DNA of 64,000 nt from Vicinamibacterales bacterium (GTDB lineage: Bacteria > Acidobacteriota > Vicinamibacteria > Vicinamibacterales > SCN-69-37). The notes below the pieces were generated by a model. The model saw nothing but the letters and a program-made list of their open reading frames with translations, was not told where the DNA came from and ran no database searches. Both the position numbers and the translations under genes were made by a program. This document shows positions 40,310 through 50,942 of the stretch, one piece after another. Position 1 is the stretch's first letter. Every line of letters starts with the position of its first letter. Location of the stretch: contig JAURFE010000007.1 of assembly GCA_030827135.1 (NCBI GenBank), forward strand, positions 1 through 64,000, given 5' to 3'.

Positions 40310-41704
40310 ATGTCCACTGAAGATCCGGCCCCCCTGCACCTGCTCCTTGTCGAAGATGAGGCGGCCTATCGGGAGGTTGTGGCCGAGCGCCTCTCCGAAC
40401 AGGGCTACCGCGTCGCGCAGGCCGCCACCGGGGAGGAAGCCCTCGAGCGACTCAGTGGCTTTGCCTTCGACATCCTGTTGACGGACCTCCGGCTTCCCGG
40501 CGTGGATGGGCGTCAGGTGCTTGACGAAGCGTTCGCGCGGTACCCGGACATCATCGCCGTGGTCATTACCGGATTTGGCACGGTCAAAGAAGCCGTCGAA
40601 GTCACTCGACTGGGCGCGGAAGGATTCATCACCAAGCCGTTTCAGTTCGAGGAACTCGTCCATGTGCTCCAGACCGCGGTGGAGAAACGCCGCCTGCGCG
40701 CGGAGAACGCGTATCTCCGGGAACAACTGCGCGGTCGATATCAGCTCGGCGGCATCATCGGCCAGACACCGGTCATCCATAAACTCCTCGAGTTGTTGGA
40801 GACCGTCGCGGCCACCACCAGCACTGTGCTTGTCAGTGGCGAGACCGGCACCGGCAAGGAACTCGCCGCCAGGGCGATTCACGATGCGAGTCCCCGGCGG
40901 ATGCAGCGCTTTGTCGCGATCAACTGCAGCGCGATTCCGGAGACGCTGCTTGAGGCCGAACTGTTCGGCCACGTCCGCGGCGCGTTCACGGGCGCCATCG
41001 CCAACCGGCAAGGCCGCGTTGAACAGGCCCATCGCGGAACGCTGTTTCTGGATGAAGTCGGCACCATGAGCCCCTCGCTCCAGGTGAAGTTGCTGCGCGT
41101 CCTCCAGGAACGGGAGTTCGAACGGGTGGGGGACTCACAGACCATCAAGGTTGATGTGCGTGTGATTGCGGCGACCAACTCCGACCTCCAGCAGATGGTG
41201 CATGACGGAACGTTCCGCGAAGATCTGTTCTACCGCCTGAATGTCATCCCCGTGCATGTGCCCGCCCTGCGCGAGCGCCGCGCGGATATACCGCTGCTGG
41301 CCCAGCATTTTCTCGACCGCCTGAGTCACGCAACGCCGTCCCGCGGACGTGTCACACTGGCACAGGACGCGCAACAGGCGCTCATGGCGTTCGGGTGGCC
41401 CGGCAATGTGCGCCAACTGGAGAACGTCATGGAACGCGCGTTTGCTTTGTCGCCAGGCCGCGCGCAGATCGAAGTGGATGACCTGCCGGACGAAATGCGT
41501 TCCACACCCGTCGTCGTGTCGGCTGACGATGTGCCGATGGGGGAGTCGGGCGTCGAGTTTGACCAGTTGGTGTCGGACTTTGAACGGAATCTCATTCGCC
41601 GGGCGCTTGAAAAGAGCGGCGGCAACAAACGTCTGGCGTCGGACCTGCTGCACATCAAACGCACGACGTTGATTGAAAAGCTGAAGAGACTGGAGCGACA
41701 GTAA
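40310..41704 (+). CDS. NtrC-family sigma-54-dependent response regulator
   Basis: A 464-residue regulator with a receiver domain (acceptor Asp59 in LLTDLRLPG), an AAA+ domain (Walker A GETGTGKE near residue 180, GAFTGA at 224-229 for contact with sigma-54, Walker B GTLFLDEVG) and a C-terminal Fis-type HTH (NLIRRALEKSGGNKRLASDL). It activates sigma-54 promoters when phosphorylated. The cognate kinase may be the hybrid kinase 1.5 kb upstream. I saw no sigma-54 promoter in the immediate surroundings. The 163-residue unknown gene follows 4 nt later. Confidence 0.92.
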   Translation: MSTEDPAPLHLLLVEDEAAYREVVAERLSEQGYRVAQAATGEEALERLSGFAFDILLTDLRLPGVDGRQVLDEAFARYPDIIAVVITGFGTVKEAVEVTRLGAEGFITKPFQFEELVHVLQTAVEKRRLRAENAYLREQLRGRYQLGGIIGQTPVIHKLLELLETVAATTSTVLVSGETGTGKELAARAIHDASPRRMQRFVAINCSAIPETLLEAELFGHVRGAFTGAIANRQGRVEQAHRGTLFLDEVGTMSPSLQVKLLRVLQEREFERVGDSQTIKVDVRVIAATNSDLQQMVHDGTFREDLFYRLNVIPVHVPALRERRADIPLLAQHFLDRLSHATPSRGRVTLAQDAQQALMAFGWPGNVRQLENVMERAFALSPGRAQIEVDDLPDEMRSTPVVVSADDVPMGESGVEFDQLVSDFERNLIRRALEKSGGNKRLASDLLHIKRTTLIEKLKRLERQ

Positions 41705-41708
41705 CACC

Positions 41709-42200
41709 ATGGCCACACCCCACCGCTGCTGGGTCATCCTCGTCGGCGACGTGCCCACATCATTCCGCGCGCGCGAACGCGAGGATCTGGTCCCTGCGTT
41801 CAAGCAACTGCAGCGCACGCAGCCGACGGTCGCGTTGCGCTGGTTTGAGCGCGGCCGGGTGTGGGAATCGCCTGATGCAGCCCAGGCCGCCATCAAACTC
41901 GCGGCCACGGCTGCGCGCGAGAAGCGCCCGCGTCGTGAACCCGGCGCCGAGCCGCGCCGAGGCCGGGACTGGCGCCCGGGAGGCGAGCACAAGGATCCCC
42001 GCGCACGCTTTGAACTGACGCGCGATCAGAAACGTGCGAAGTTCAAACGCAACCTGATCGCCGGTAGCGGGGAAGCGCCTGACGCGCCCAGCGAACCGGG
42101 TGCACCACGGGCGCCGAGAGCCACCAGCACGCCGAGGGTGGATGCTCCTGCGGCGCCGCCGAAGCGGGTACGCCCGAAGGGTGACCCGTTCGCCGATTGA
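41709..42200 (+). CDS. Conserved-looking basic protein of unknown function
   Basis: A 163-residue protein with a compact N-terminal part (CWVILVGDVPTSFRAREREDL, LKQ-type helix, VALRWFERGRVWESPDAA) and a long Arg/Pro-rich disordered tail. The first 70 residues look like a small folded domain; the tail may bind nucleic acid. I do not recognise a family. It starts 4 nt after the NtrC-type gene and is likely cotranscribed with it. Confidence 0.6.
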   Translation: MATPHRCWVILVGDVPTSFRAREREDLVPAFKQLQRTQPTVALRWFERGRVWESPDAAQAAIKLAATAAREKRPRREPGAEPRRGRDWRPGGEHKDPRARFELTRDQKRAKFKRNLIAGSGEAPDAPSEPGAPRAPRATSTPRVDAPAAPPKRVRPKGDPFAD

Positions 42201-42211
42201 GTTCAGATCAT

Positions 42212-42268
42212 ACGCAGGGCCCGCTGGACTGCAGCGGGCCGTGCAGGCGCTCGAGCCCAGCGCGCCCT
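42212..42268. terminator. Hairpin repeat element D (one perfect, one decayed hairpin)
   Basis: Hairpin 1: GGCCCGCT (42218-42225), loop GGACTGC, AGCGGGCC (42233-42240), with left flank ACGCAG. Hairpin 2 is decayed: GGCGCT (42246-42251) against AGCGCGCC (42259-42266), right flank CTGTGC. It lies between the convergent ends of the unknown gene and dusB, mirroring element C. Confidence 0.6.
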
Positions 42269-42275
42269 GTGCCTG

Positions 42276-43322
42276 TCAGACGCGCTGCAGCAGGAAAAAC
42301 GACGCCAGCAGGTCTCGGAGTTCCGGTATGGACTTGGCCGAGTTGATGGCCACGCGCAACTGCGCGCCGCCGTCGAGGCCTTTCGTGTACCAGGCCCCGA
42401 GCGCGCGCAGTTTGTTGATCACCCAGCGCTCGCGACCGCGAGCCTCCGGAGGCGGGCCACTCGACTGTCCGGGCGCGTGATGGCGAAAGCCTTCTGCTTC
42501 ACTCACGCGCTCATCAAGCAACAACTGCATGTAGTCGAAGAGGAAACGGCCGCGCTCTTCGAGTGGAATCTCCGACGGCACTTTGCCGCCAGCGGCCTCG
42601 GCGGCCTGCTTGAAGATCCAGGGATTGCGCAGGGCACCGCGGCCCACAAGCACGGCACCCACGTTTGACGACCGCAGCCGTGACACCACCTGATCAGGCT
42701 CGACGCAGTCACCCGATCCCAGGACGGGGATCGAGAGCCCTTCGGCCACACGCGCGATGAGATCCCAGTCAGACTCGCCGGTGTAGGACTGCGCCGCCGT
42801 GCGCCCATGCACCGCGACGGCCGCCGCGCCGGCGTCCTGCGCCATCCTCGCGAGAGTCGGCGCATTGATTTCGTGTTCGTTCCACCCGGCGCGCATCTTG
42901 ACGGTGACCGGGATCTTCACCGCCTTCGCCATCGCGCTGATGATGCTGGCCGCGTGCTCGGGCTCGCGCATCAGGCTGCAACCGGCGTGATGTTTGGCGA
43001 TCTTCGGCACGGGACATCCCATGTTGATGTCCACGATGTCGGCGCCCATCCCTTCGACGATCTGCGCGGCATCCGCCATCTTCGCCGGATCGCCGCCGAA
43101 AATCTGAATGGAGACCGGCCGCTCTTCTTCCGTGTACTCCGCGTACTCCAGCGTGCGGTCGATGCCGCGCACGAGTCCCTCGGAGCTGACCATCTCGGTC
43201 ACGACAAGGCCACACCCACCCTGCCGCTTCACCAACCGGCGAAACGCCGTGTCCGTCATCCCGGCCATGGGCGCCATGGCCACCGGATGCTCGAGCGTGA
43301 CGTTACCGATCTTGATTGCCAT
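42276..43322 (-). CDS. dusB: tRNA-dihydrouridine synthase B
   Basis: A 348-residue flavoenzyme that reduces uridine to dihydrouridine in tRNA. It begins IKIGNVTLEHPVAMAPMAGMTD and has the catalytic Cys in DINMGCPVPKI, followed by KHHAGCSLM. The FMN-phosphate site is VLVGRGALRNPWIF. VKMRAGW and AVHGRTAAQSYTGESDWDLI are also typical. Length is normal. The promoter must lie in or beyond the tandem hairpins of element E. In some bacteria dusB precedes fis; that is not so here. Confidence 0.93.
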   Translation of the reverse strand: MAIKIGNVTLEHPVAMAPMAGMTDTAFRRLVKRQGGCGLVVTEMVSSEGLVRGIDRTLEYAEYTEEERPVSIQIFGGDPAKMADAAQIVEGMGADIVDINMGCPVPKIAKHHAGCSLMREPEHAASIISAMAKAVKIPVTVKMRAGWNEHEINAPTLARMAQDAGAAAVAVHGRTAAQSYTGESDWDLIARVAEGLSIPVLGSGDCVEPDQVVSRLRSSNVGAVLVGRGALRNPWIFKQAAEAAGGKVPSEIPLEERGRFLFDYMQLLLDERVSEAEGFRHHAPGQSSGPPPEARGRERWVINKLRALGAWYTKGLDGGAQLRVAINSAKSIPELRDLLASFFLLQRV

Positions 43323-43337
43323 ATCTGAACCTGTGTC

Positions 43338-43426
43338 GGCCGCCTCAACCCCAGGCGGCCCTACATGTCATGGCCGCCTCAACCCCAGGCGGCCCTACAT
43401 GTCATGCCGCCTCAAGCCCAGGCGGC
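43338..43426. repeat. Hairpin repeat element E: three hairpins in 34-bp tandem
   Basis: Arms GGCCGCCT and AGGCGGCC enclose CAACCCC at 43338-43360 and again at 43372-43394. A third copy with arms GCCGCCT/AGGCGGC and loop CAAGCCC is at 43406-43426. The period is exactly 34 bp, with CTACATGTCAT between copies. On the minus strand this reads ACATGTAGGG then stem, loop GGGGTTG and stem, the same order as the other elements. It lies between the dusB start and the end of the NusG-like gene. Confidence 0.8.
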
Positions 43427-43440
43427 CTTGCGCACGCCGT

Positions 43441-43472
43441 ACTCCTGGACCCCAGGACCCCTGGACTCCTAG
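43441..43472. repeat. Period-8 tandem word repeat overlapping a stop codon
   Basis: ACTCCTGG, ACCCCAGG, ACCCCTGG and ACTCCTAG follow directly. The last unit contains the stop codon (43469-43471) of the NusG-like gene. It is nearly the same array as at 16232-16255. Confidence 0.6.
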
Positions 43473-43975
43473 TATCGCCTCACGTCGGCCGCGTCGACTT
43501 CGACCGAGACGCCCTGGCCAATGAGGTCCACGGCGAGAATCAACCGCGCATGTGAACCCTTGCGCACGAGACGGCCAACGACGCCCTTGAGCGGGCCGTG
43601 GGTGACCTCCACCTTGTCACCTTCGTGAATAAGCGGGCACGGATCGTACTGGAGATCGGATTCCACAAGCTGGCGAATCCCCGAGAGTTCCTCTTCAGGA
43701 ATCGGCGCGGGCACGTTGTTGAAGCCGACGATGCTCACAGCGCCTGTGCATTTGAGCACAGGCACACGCTGGTCGAGCGCAAACCTGGCGAAGCAGTAGC
43801 CGGGAAACAGCGGCCACTCCACCTGCTTCTTGCGATCCTTCCACCGGCTCCACTTCATCACCGTGGGCAGAAAGACGTCGAAGCCTTTTTGTTCCAGTTG
43901 CTGGCGAACAACTTGTTCATGGCGCGAGCGCGTCCAAATCGCGAACCACGCCGCCGCCGGATCGGGACCGCGCAC
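43469..43975 (-). CDS. NusG-like specialised antiterminator (UpxY/RfaH type)
   Basis: A 168-residue NusG paralogue with an NGN domain (AWFAIWTRSRHEQVVRQQLE, KGFDVFLPTV, WPLFPGYCFARFAL) and a C-terminal KOW segment (EGDKVEVTHGPLKGVVGRLV). The housekeeping NusG normally lies next to secE and ribosomal genes, which are absent here. The sequence matches the UpxY/RfaH group that helps RNA polymerase through long polysaccharide operons. A polysaccharide exporter lies 10 kb away. The next gene upstream on the same strand is the parvulin, 6 nt away. Confidence 0.85.
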   Translation of the reverse strand: MRGPDPAAAWFAIWTRSRHEQVVRQQLEQKGFDVFLPTVMKWSRWKDRKKQVEWPLFPGYCFARFALDQRVPVLKCTGAVSIVGFNNVPAPIPEEELSGIRQLVESDLQYDPCPLIHEGDKVEVTHGPLKGVVGRLVRKGSHARLILAVDLIGQGVSVEVDAADVRRY

Positions 43976-43981
43976 AGAACC

Positions 43982-45070
43982 TCAGGTCGTTTTCTTCAAC
44001 GAGGCCATGTGCTGCTCGTACAGCTTCTTCAGTTCGTCGTCTTTCCACTCAATGAGCGCCTGGCCCCGCATGCCGTCGAGGTACTTGGCGCGAAGCTCGG
44101 ACGCGCGCGACTGCGCCACGCGATTGCCGATGTCGTTGCGGACTTTTTCAAACGGCTCCACGGTGGAGTCGGATCGCGATTCCACCTTGAGCAACTGGTA
44201 CCCCTTCGGCGTCCGAATCGGCTGGTCGATCTCCCCGGTCTTGAGGGGCTGAAGACGATCGCGCAGCCCTTCAGCGAGTTCGTTCAGATCGATCGGCCCG
44301 ATGAGCCCACCGTTGGCCTTTGAGCCTGACTCCGAGAACTCGGCGACGAGGGCCTCGAAGTTTTCGCCCTTGATGGCGCGTTCGCGGGCCGCCGTGATTT
44401 TGGCGAGCGCCGCTTCGTCCTGCGCCGCGTTGAAACTGGCCTGACCGCCCACCATCTCCGTCGGCACCGCGATAAAGATCTCGCGCAGTGTCATCAGGGA
44501 AGGCGTCATGAACTCCTCGGGGTGCGCGCGATAGTACTGTCGCGCCTCCTCTTCAGTGATCGTGAGCCGGTTCATCACCTCGTTGGTCATCACACCCTGC
44601 GCGAGGAACTGTTTTTCAAACTGCCCCCGCAGTATCTCCATCGTCATTCCCTGCTGCTTGAGCGCCGCCTGAAAGGTGGCTTCGTCGAGCTGGTTGTCAG
44701 CTTTAAGGCGGTCGACGGCCGCCTTGAACTGCTCGTCACTCAGGCGGTAACCGAGTTCGCGGCCGCGCTGGATGATGATGAGCTCGTCGACCACCTCGGC
44801 GAGAATGCCTGGGGTGATCTCGACGAGCTTCGCGCGAAGCGTCGCGTCGTTTTCTAGGTCGAGTTGCGAGAGCGTGCGCTGGTTCTGCACCTGCAGCACC
44901 TCGATCTGGCGCTCCTCAAGCTCTGTTTTGGTAAAGACCGCGCCGTTCACCTTGACGAGCACTCGCTGAAGCACCACGGACCGATTCGCCGCGGGTGCCT
45001 GACCTTGCGCGGCCACCGATGCGGCTGCGGACACCGCGGCCACGAGAATTCCTGCTACCAGCTGCTTCAT
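43982..45070 (-). CDS. Periplasmic parvulin-type peptidyl-prolyl isomerase (SurA/PrsA-like)
   Basis: A 362-residue exported protein. The signal peptide (VAGILVAAVSAAASVAAQ) is followed by a SurA-N-like helical chaperone region (about 40-200), a PpiC parvulin domain (about 205-305: LREIFIAVPT, SESGSKANGGLIGPIDLNEL, GYQLLKVESR) and a C-terminal helix. It would help fold outer-membrane proteins. The start at 45070 was preferred to ORF extensions into mfd because it begins the signal peptide. It lies 22 nt after mfd on the same strand. Confidence 0.87.
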   Translation of the reverse strand: MKQLVAGILVAAVSAAASVAAQGQAPAANRSVVLQRVLVKVNGAVFTKTELEERQIEVLQVQNQRTLSQLDLENDATLRAKLVEITPGILAEVVDELIIIQRGRELGYRLSDEQFKAAVDRLKADNQLDEATFQAALKQQGMTMEILRGQFEKQFLAQGVMTNEVMNRLTITEEEARQYYRAHPEEFMTPSLMTLREIFIAVPTEMVGGQASFNAAQDEAALAKITAARERAIKGENFEALVAEFSESGSKANGGLIGPIDLNELAEGLRDRLQPLKTGEIDQPIRTPKGYQLLKVESRSDSTVEPFEKVRNDIGNRVAQSRASELRAKYLDGMRGQALIEWKDDELKKLYEQHMASLKKTT

Positions 45071-45092
45071 AGACCTCTCAATCATAAGCCCC

Positions 45093-48677
<3,585 letters not shown>

Positions 48678-48702
48678 GGGTGGTGCGACCCACCATGGTA
48701 TC

Positions 48703-49167
48703 TCAGGGCTGCAGGCTCTTTATGATCCCTGTCGTGGACCAGCCCTGTTCGATGGGCATGCGCACGACGCGGCCCCCGCGGGCCTCGACGACGTCGCGGC
48801 CGACGATCTTGTCCTCGGCCCAATCCGCACCCTTCACCAGCACGTCGGGTTGAACGGCAGAAATGATGTCAAACGGCGTGTCCTCGTCAAACACGACGAC
48901 GGCGTCCACACACGCCAGGGCGCCCAGCACCTCGGCGCGTTCGTTCTGTGGGGTAATCGGACGCGTGGGTCCTTTGATGGCGCTGACCGAGCGATCCGAG
49001 TTGATGGCGATGATCATCGTGTCCCCTTCAGCCCTCGCGGCCTGCAGGTACCGGACGTGCCCGGGGTGGAGCAGGTCGAACACTCCGTTCGTGAACACCA
49101 CGCGCCGGCCCGCGGCGCGGGCCCGCGCGGCCCAATCGGCGGCGTCAGTGCGAGACGTGAGGAACAT
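48703..49167 (-). CDS. rfaE2: D-glycero-beta-D-manno-heptose 1-phosphate adenylyltransferase (RfaE domain II)
   Basis: A 154-residue nucleotidyltransferase with the cytidylyltransferase-fold motifs [19 protein letters not shown], and the STTGIIKSL ending (ISSSxxI type). It makes ADP-heptose for the LPS inner core. It is a separate protein, not fused with the kinase domain as in HldE. Its start overlaps the stop of the VapC toxin gene (TAATG), and mfd follows 25 nt later, so vapBC, rfaE2 and mfd may share a transcript. Confidence 0.9.
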   Translation of the reverse strand: MFLTSRTDAADWAARARAAGRRVVFTNGVFDLLHPGHVRYLQAARAEGDTMIIAINSDRSVSAIKGPTRPITPQNERAEVLGALACVDAVVVFDEDTPFDIISAVQPDVLVKGADWAEDKIVGRDVVEARGGRVVRMPIEQGWSTTGIIKSLQP

Positions 49168-49613
49168 TAGTCGTCGGTTCCTGGTTCGACTCCGTCCAGC
49201 ACGAGCCGGTCGAGGCCGGCGATGGAATTGAAGTCATGATCGAAGGTTAGGAGGCACGCCCCCTGGTCGAGGGCGCAGGCGGCGATCCAGATGTCGTTGG
49301 TAGGGATCGGAGTACCTGCGCGGCGCAGGCCGGCGTAGACGCGACCGTAGTGCCGAGCGACGTCTTCGGAGACGGGAATAGTTCGCACAAACGGCTCGGT
49401 CAGAAATTCACTCAAGGCGACGCGGTTCTCAAGCGCACGCGAACCCATCTCAAAGCCACCATGAAGCTCACCGAGTACTGGAGCGGGAACAAAGACCTGT
49501 TCCGCTTCCGCGATGAGATCTCTGACGCGGGTGTCACCGGCCCGGAACCTCGAGTACGCGGAGGTATCGAGCACCAGCTTCCCAATTCGTTCCAATTCAC
49601 CGCCAGAGGTCAT
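49167..49613 (-). CDS. vapC: VapC-type PIN-domain toxin
   Basis: A 148-residue PIN nuclease. The acidic site is present: Asp in [11 protein letters not shown], Glu in VLGELHGGF, and Asp residues in [13 protein letters not shown] and [10 protein letters not shown]. VapC toxins cut specific tRNAs or rRNA when freed from the antitoxin. It overlaps the antitoxin gene by 17 nt, the normal arrangement of a TA pair, and its stop overlaps the start of rfaE2. Confidence 0.9.
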   Translation of the reverse strand: MTSGGELERIGKLVLDTSAYSRFRAGDTRVRDLIAEAEQVFVPAPVLGELHGGFEMGSRALENRVALSEFLTEPFVRTIPVSEDVARHYGRVYAGLRRAGTPIPTNDIWIAACALDQGACLLTFDHDFNSIAGLDRLVLDGVEPGTDD

Positions 49614-49839
49614 GGTCTATTCCTCGCTGCACGCGCAGGGCCGCGTCAAACTCTGTGCGGTCTCGAGGAGACCATGTCATGTATCGGTCCAGCCGCCGCC
49701 GGCGTTCATCAATACCGACAGCCGCCTCCAGAATTCCAAGTGCCACCGCATTCACGCTCTTGCCCGAAGATTTCGCCTGGTCCGACAGGCGGCGGTTCAG
49801 TTCGTCGGAAACTCCTCGGATTGTGAGCTGCGAAGGCAT
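49597..49839 (-). CDS. Ribbon-helix-helix antitoxin (FitA/VapB-like)
   Basis: An 80-residue antitoxin. The N-terminus SQLTIRGVSDELNRRLSDQA, with AKSSGKSVNAVALGILEAA, matches FitA-type ribbon-helix-helix proteins. The C-terminal half would wrap the toxin. It is expected to repress its own operon as a complex with VapC; direct repeats upstream fit this. Confidence 0.88.
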   Translation of the reverse strand: MPSQLTIRGVSDELNRRLSDQAKSSGKSVNAVALGILEAAVGIDERRRRLDRYMTWSPRDRTEFDAALRVQRGIDHDLWR

Positions 49840-49870
49840 GAATGCATTTTAGTGCAGGCATGAATCTATT
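49834..49870. promoter_or_regulatory. Direct repeats at the vapBC promoter
   Basis: AGGCATGAAT occurs at 49834-49843 and 49856-49865 (22-bp spacing), each followed by a 2-nt variable step and ATT. The first copy covers the antitoxin start codon, and an AT-rich box lies between. This looks like the autoregulatory operator of the TA pair. Confidence 0.45.
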
Positions 49871-49915
49871 GTCCACAGGCCTCTTCCGGGCCGTGCGACA
49901 CTGTCTGCGGCTCCC

Positions 49916-50692
49916 GTGGCTCCCGACCGCGCTCGTCGCATCTCCCGTCTCGCCACCCGCTTCGAGCGGACCCATGCCGTACGGCTGACGATGCTGCTCG
50001 TGGTGGGGATTGGTGCGACGGTCGGCTTCCTCACGTCGGCGTTCCTGCTATGGGCCGGGGTCTGGTACATGCCCGTGCGGTATGCGGTGGCGTGTGTGCT
50101 CGGGTATGCGGCGTTTGTCGCCCTTATGAATCGCTGGCTTGGGGTGCAAGCCGACCGCGAATCGGGCAGCAACGTGGTTGAGCACGCGGTGGACACACTG
50201 GACCTGACGGGGCCGATTCTCCGGATACCCGGCCGGCCCGGGGGTGGGAACACTGTGCCGGGAGGGGTTTTTGAGGGTGGTCGGTCAGGTGGTGCCGGCG
50301 CAGCGGCGGCTTTCGGAAGCCCTGCCGCGCCGCCACCGATCGTTGTGGCGCCGGCCTCACATGGTTCATTGAATTCATCCAACTCGTGGATGCCTGACCT
50401 GGATGATGACGGCTTGAAGTTGCTGCCCCTCTTCGCGGTCATCGCGATCATCGTCGGCCTCTTCGCTGCCGTCAGCGTCGTCTGGTCCGCGCCGCACCTG
50501 CTGGCGGAGATTCTCGTGGATGGCGCCATCGCCGGCGGTGCGTATCAGCGGCTGAAGCAAACCGGCTGGACCGGCGGCATCATCCGCCGCACCTGGAAGC
50601 CCATGCTTGCGATCTTCCTCGCGTTCGTCCTACTCGGATTCGCCGGCCACTACTTCAATCCCGCGGCGGACTCGATCGGGGACTTCTTCTAG
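49916..50692 (+). CDS. Membrane protein of unknown function
   Basis: A 258-residue protein with two hydrophobic helices near the N-terminus (TMLLVVGIGATVGFLTSAFLL, YAVACVLGYAAFVALM), a Gly/Pro/Ser-rich loop (about 95-165) and two further helices (LFAVIAIIVGLFAAVSVVW, MLAIFLAFVLLGFAGHYF). The middle loop is low-complexity and acidic at DLDDDG. I do not recognise a family. The start is a GTG at 49916. It diverges from vapBC and overlaps the convergent small gene by 4 nt. Confidence 0.65.
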   Translation: MAPDRARRISRLATRFERTHAVRLTMLLVVGIGATVGFLTSAFLLWAGVWYMPVRYAVACVLGYAAFVALMNRWLGVQADRESGSNVVEHAVDTLDLTGPILRIPGRPGGGNTVPGGVFEGGRSGGAGAAAAFGSPAAPPPIVVAPASHGSLNSSNSWMPDLDDDGLKLLPLFAVIAIIVGLFAAVSVVWSAPHLLAEILVDGAIAGGAYQRLKQTGWTGGIIRRTWKPMLAIFLAFVLLGFAGHYFNPAADSIGDFF

Positions 50693-50907
50693 AAGCCTAC
50701 GCCGAAGTTGACGAAGTCAAAGCGGCCACCGTCGAACCACTGAAGGCCGTACTTTTCAGCCCACCACTGGACGAATGCCAGTGGCTCCTCTCCTGCTTCG
50801 AAGGCCGACTCAAGAGGCGCAATCTCGCCACACAGGTCGTCCCACGTGCACGCCAAATGACTCACACACAGCGCCTCGACCTGTTGTCGCCATTCGTGGA
50901 AGTGCAT
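50689..50907 (-). CDS. Small acidic protein of unknown function
   Basis: A 72-residue, Trp- and acid-rich soluble protein (FHEWRQQVEALCVSHLACTW, ESAFEAGEEPLAFVQWWAEK). A strong AGGAGG lies 7-11 nt upstream of the GTG/ATG at 50910/50907, which supports translation. I do not recognise the family. It follows the broken nuclease-helicase gene by 35 nt on the same strand and may have been its partner. Confidence 0.6.
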   Translation of the reverse strand: MHFHEWRQQVEALCVSHLACTWDDLCGEIAPLESAFEAGEEPLAFVQWWAEKYGLQWFDGGRFDFVNFGVGF

Positions 50908-50942
50908 CACAACATGCCTCCTATGCGACGACGATAGCATCG

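Noticed and set aside
40280-40310. Sigma-54 promoter upstream of the NtrC-type gene
   Set aside because: TGGAACTGTAGTGCGG resembles the -24 half only; the TTGC of the -12 half is missing.
43338-43426. CRISPR array
   Set aside because: The 34-bp period has no variable spacers; the repeats are hairpins with a constant linker and only three copies.
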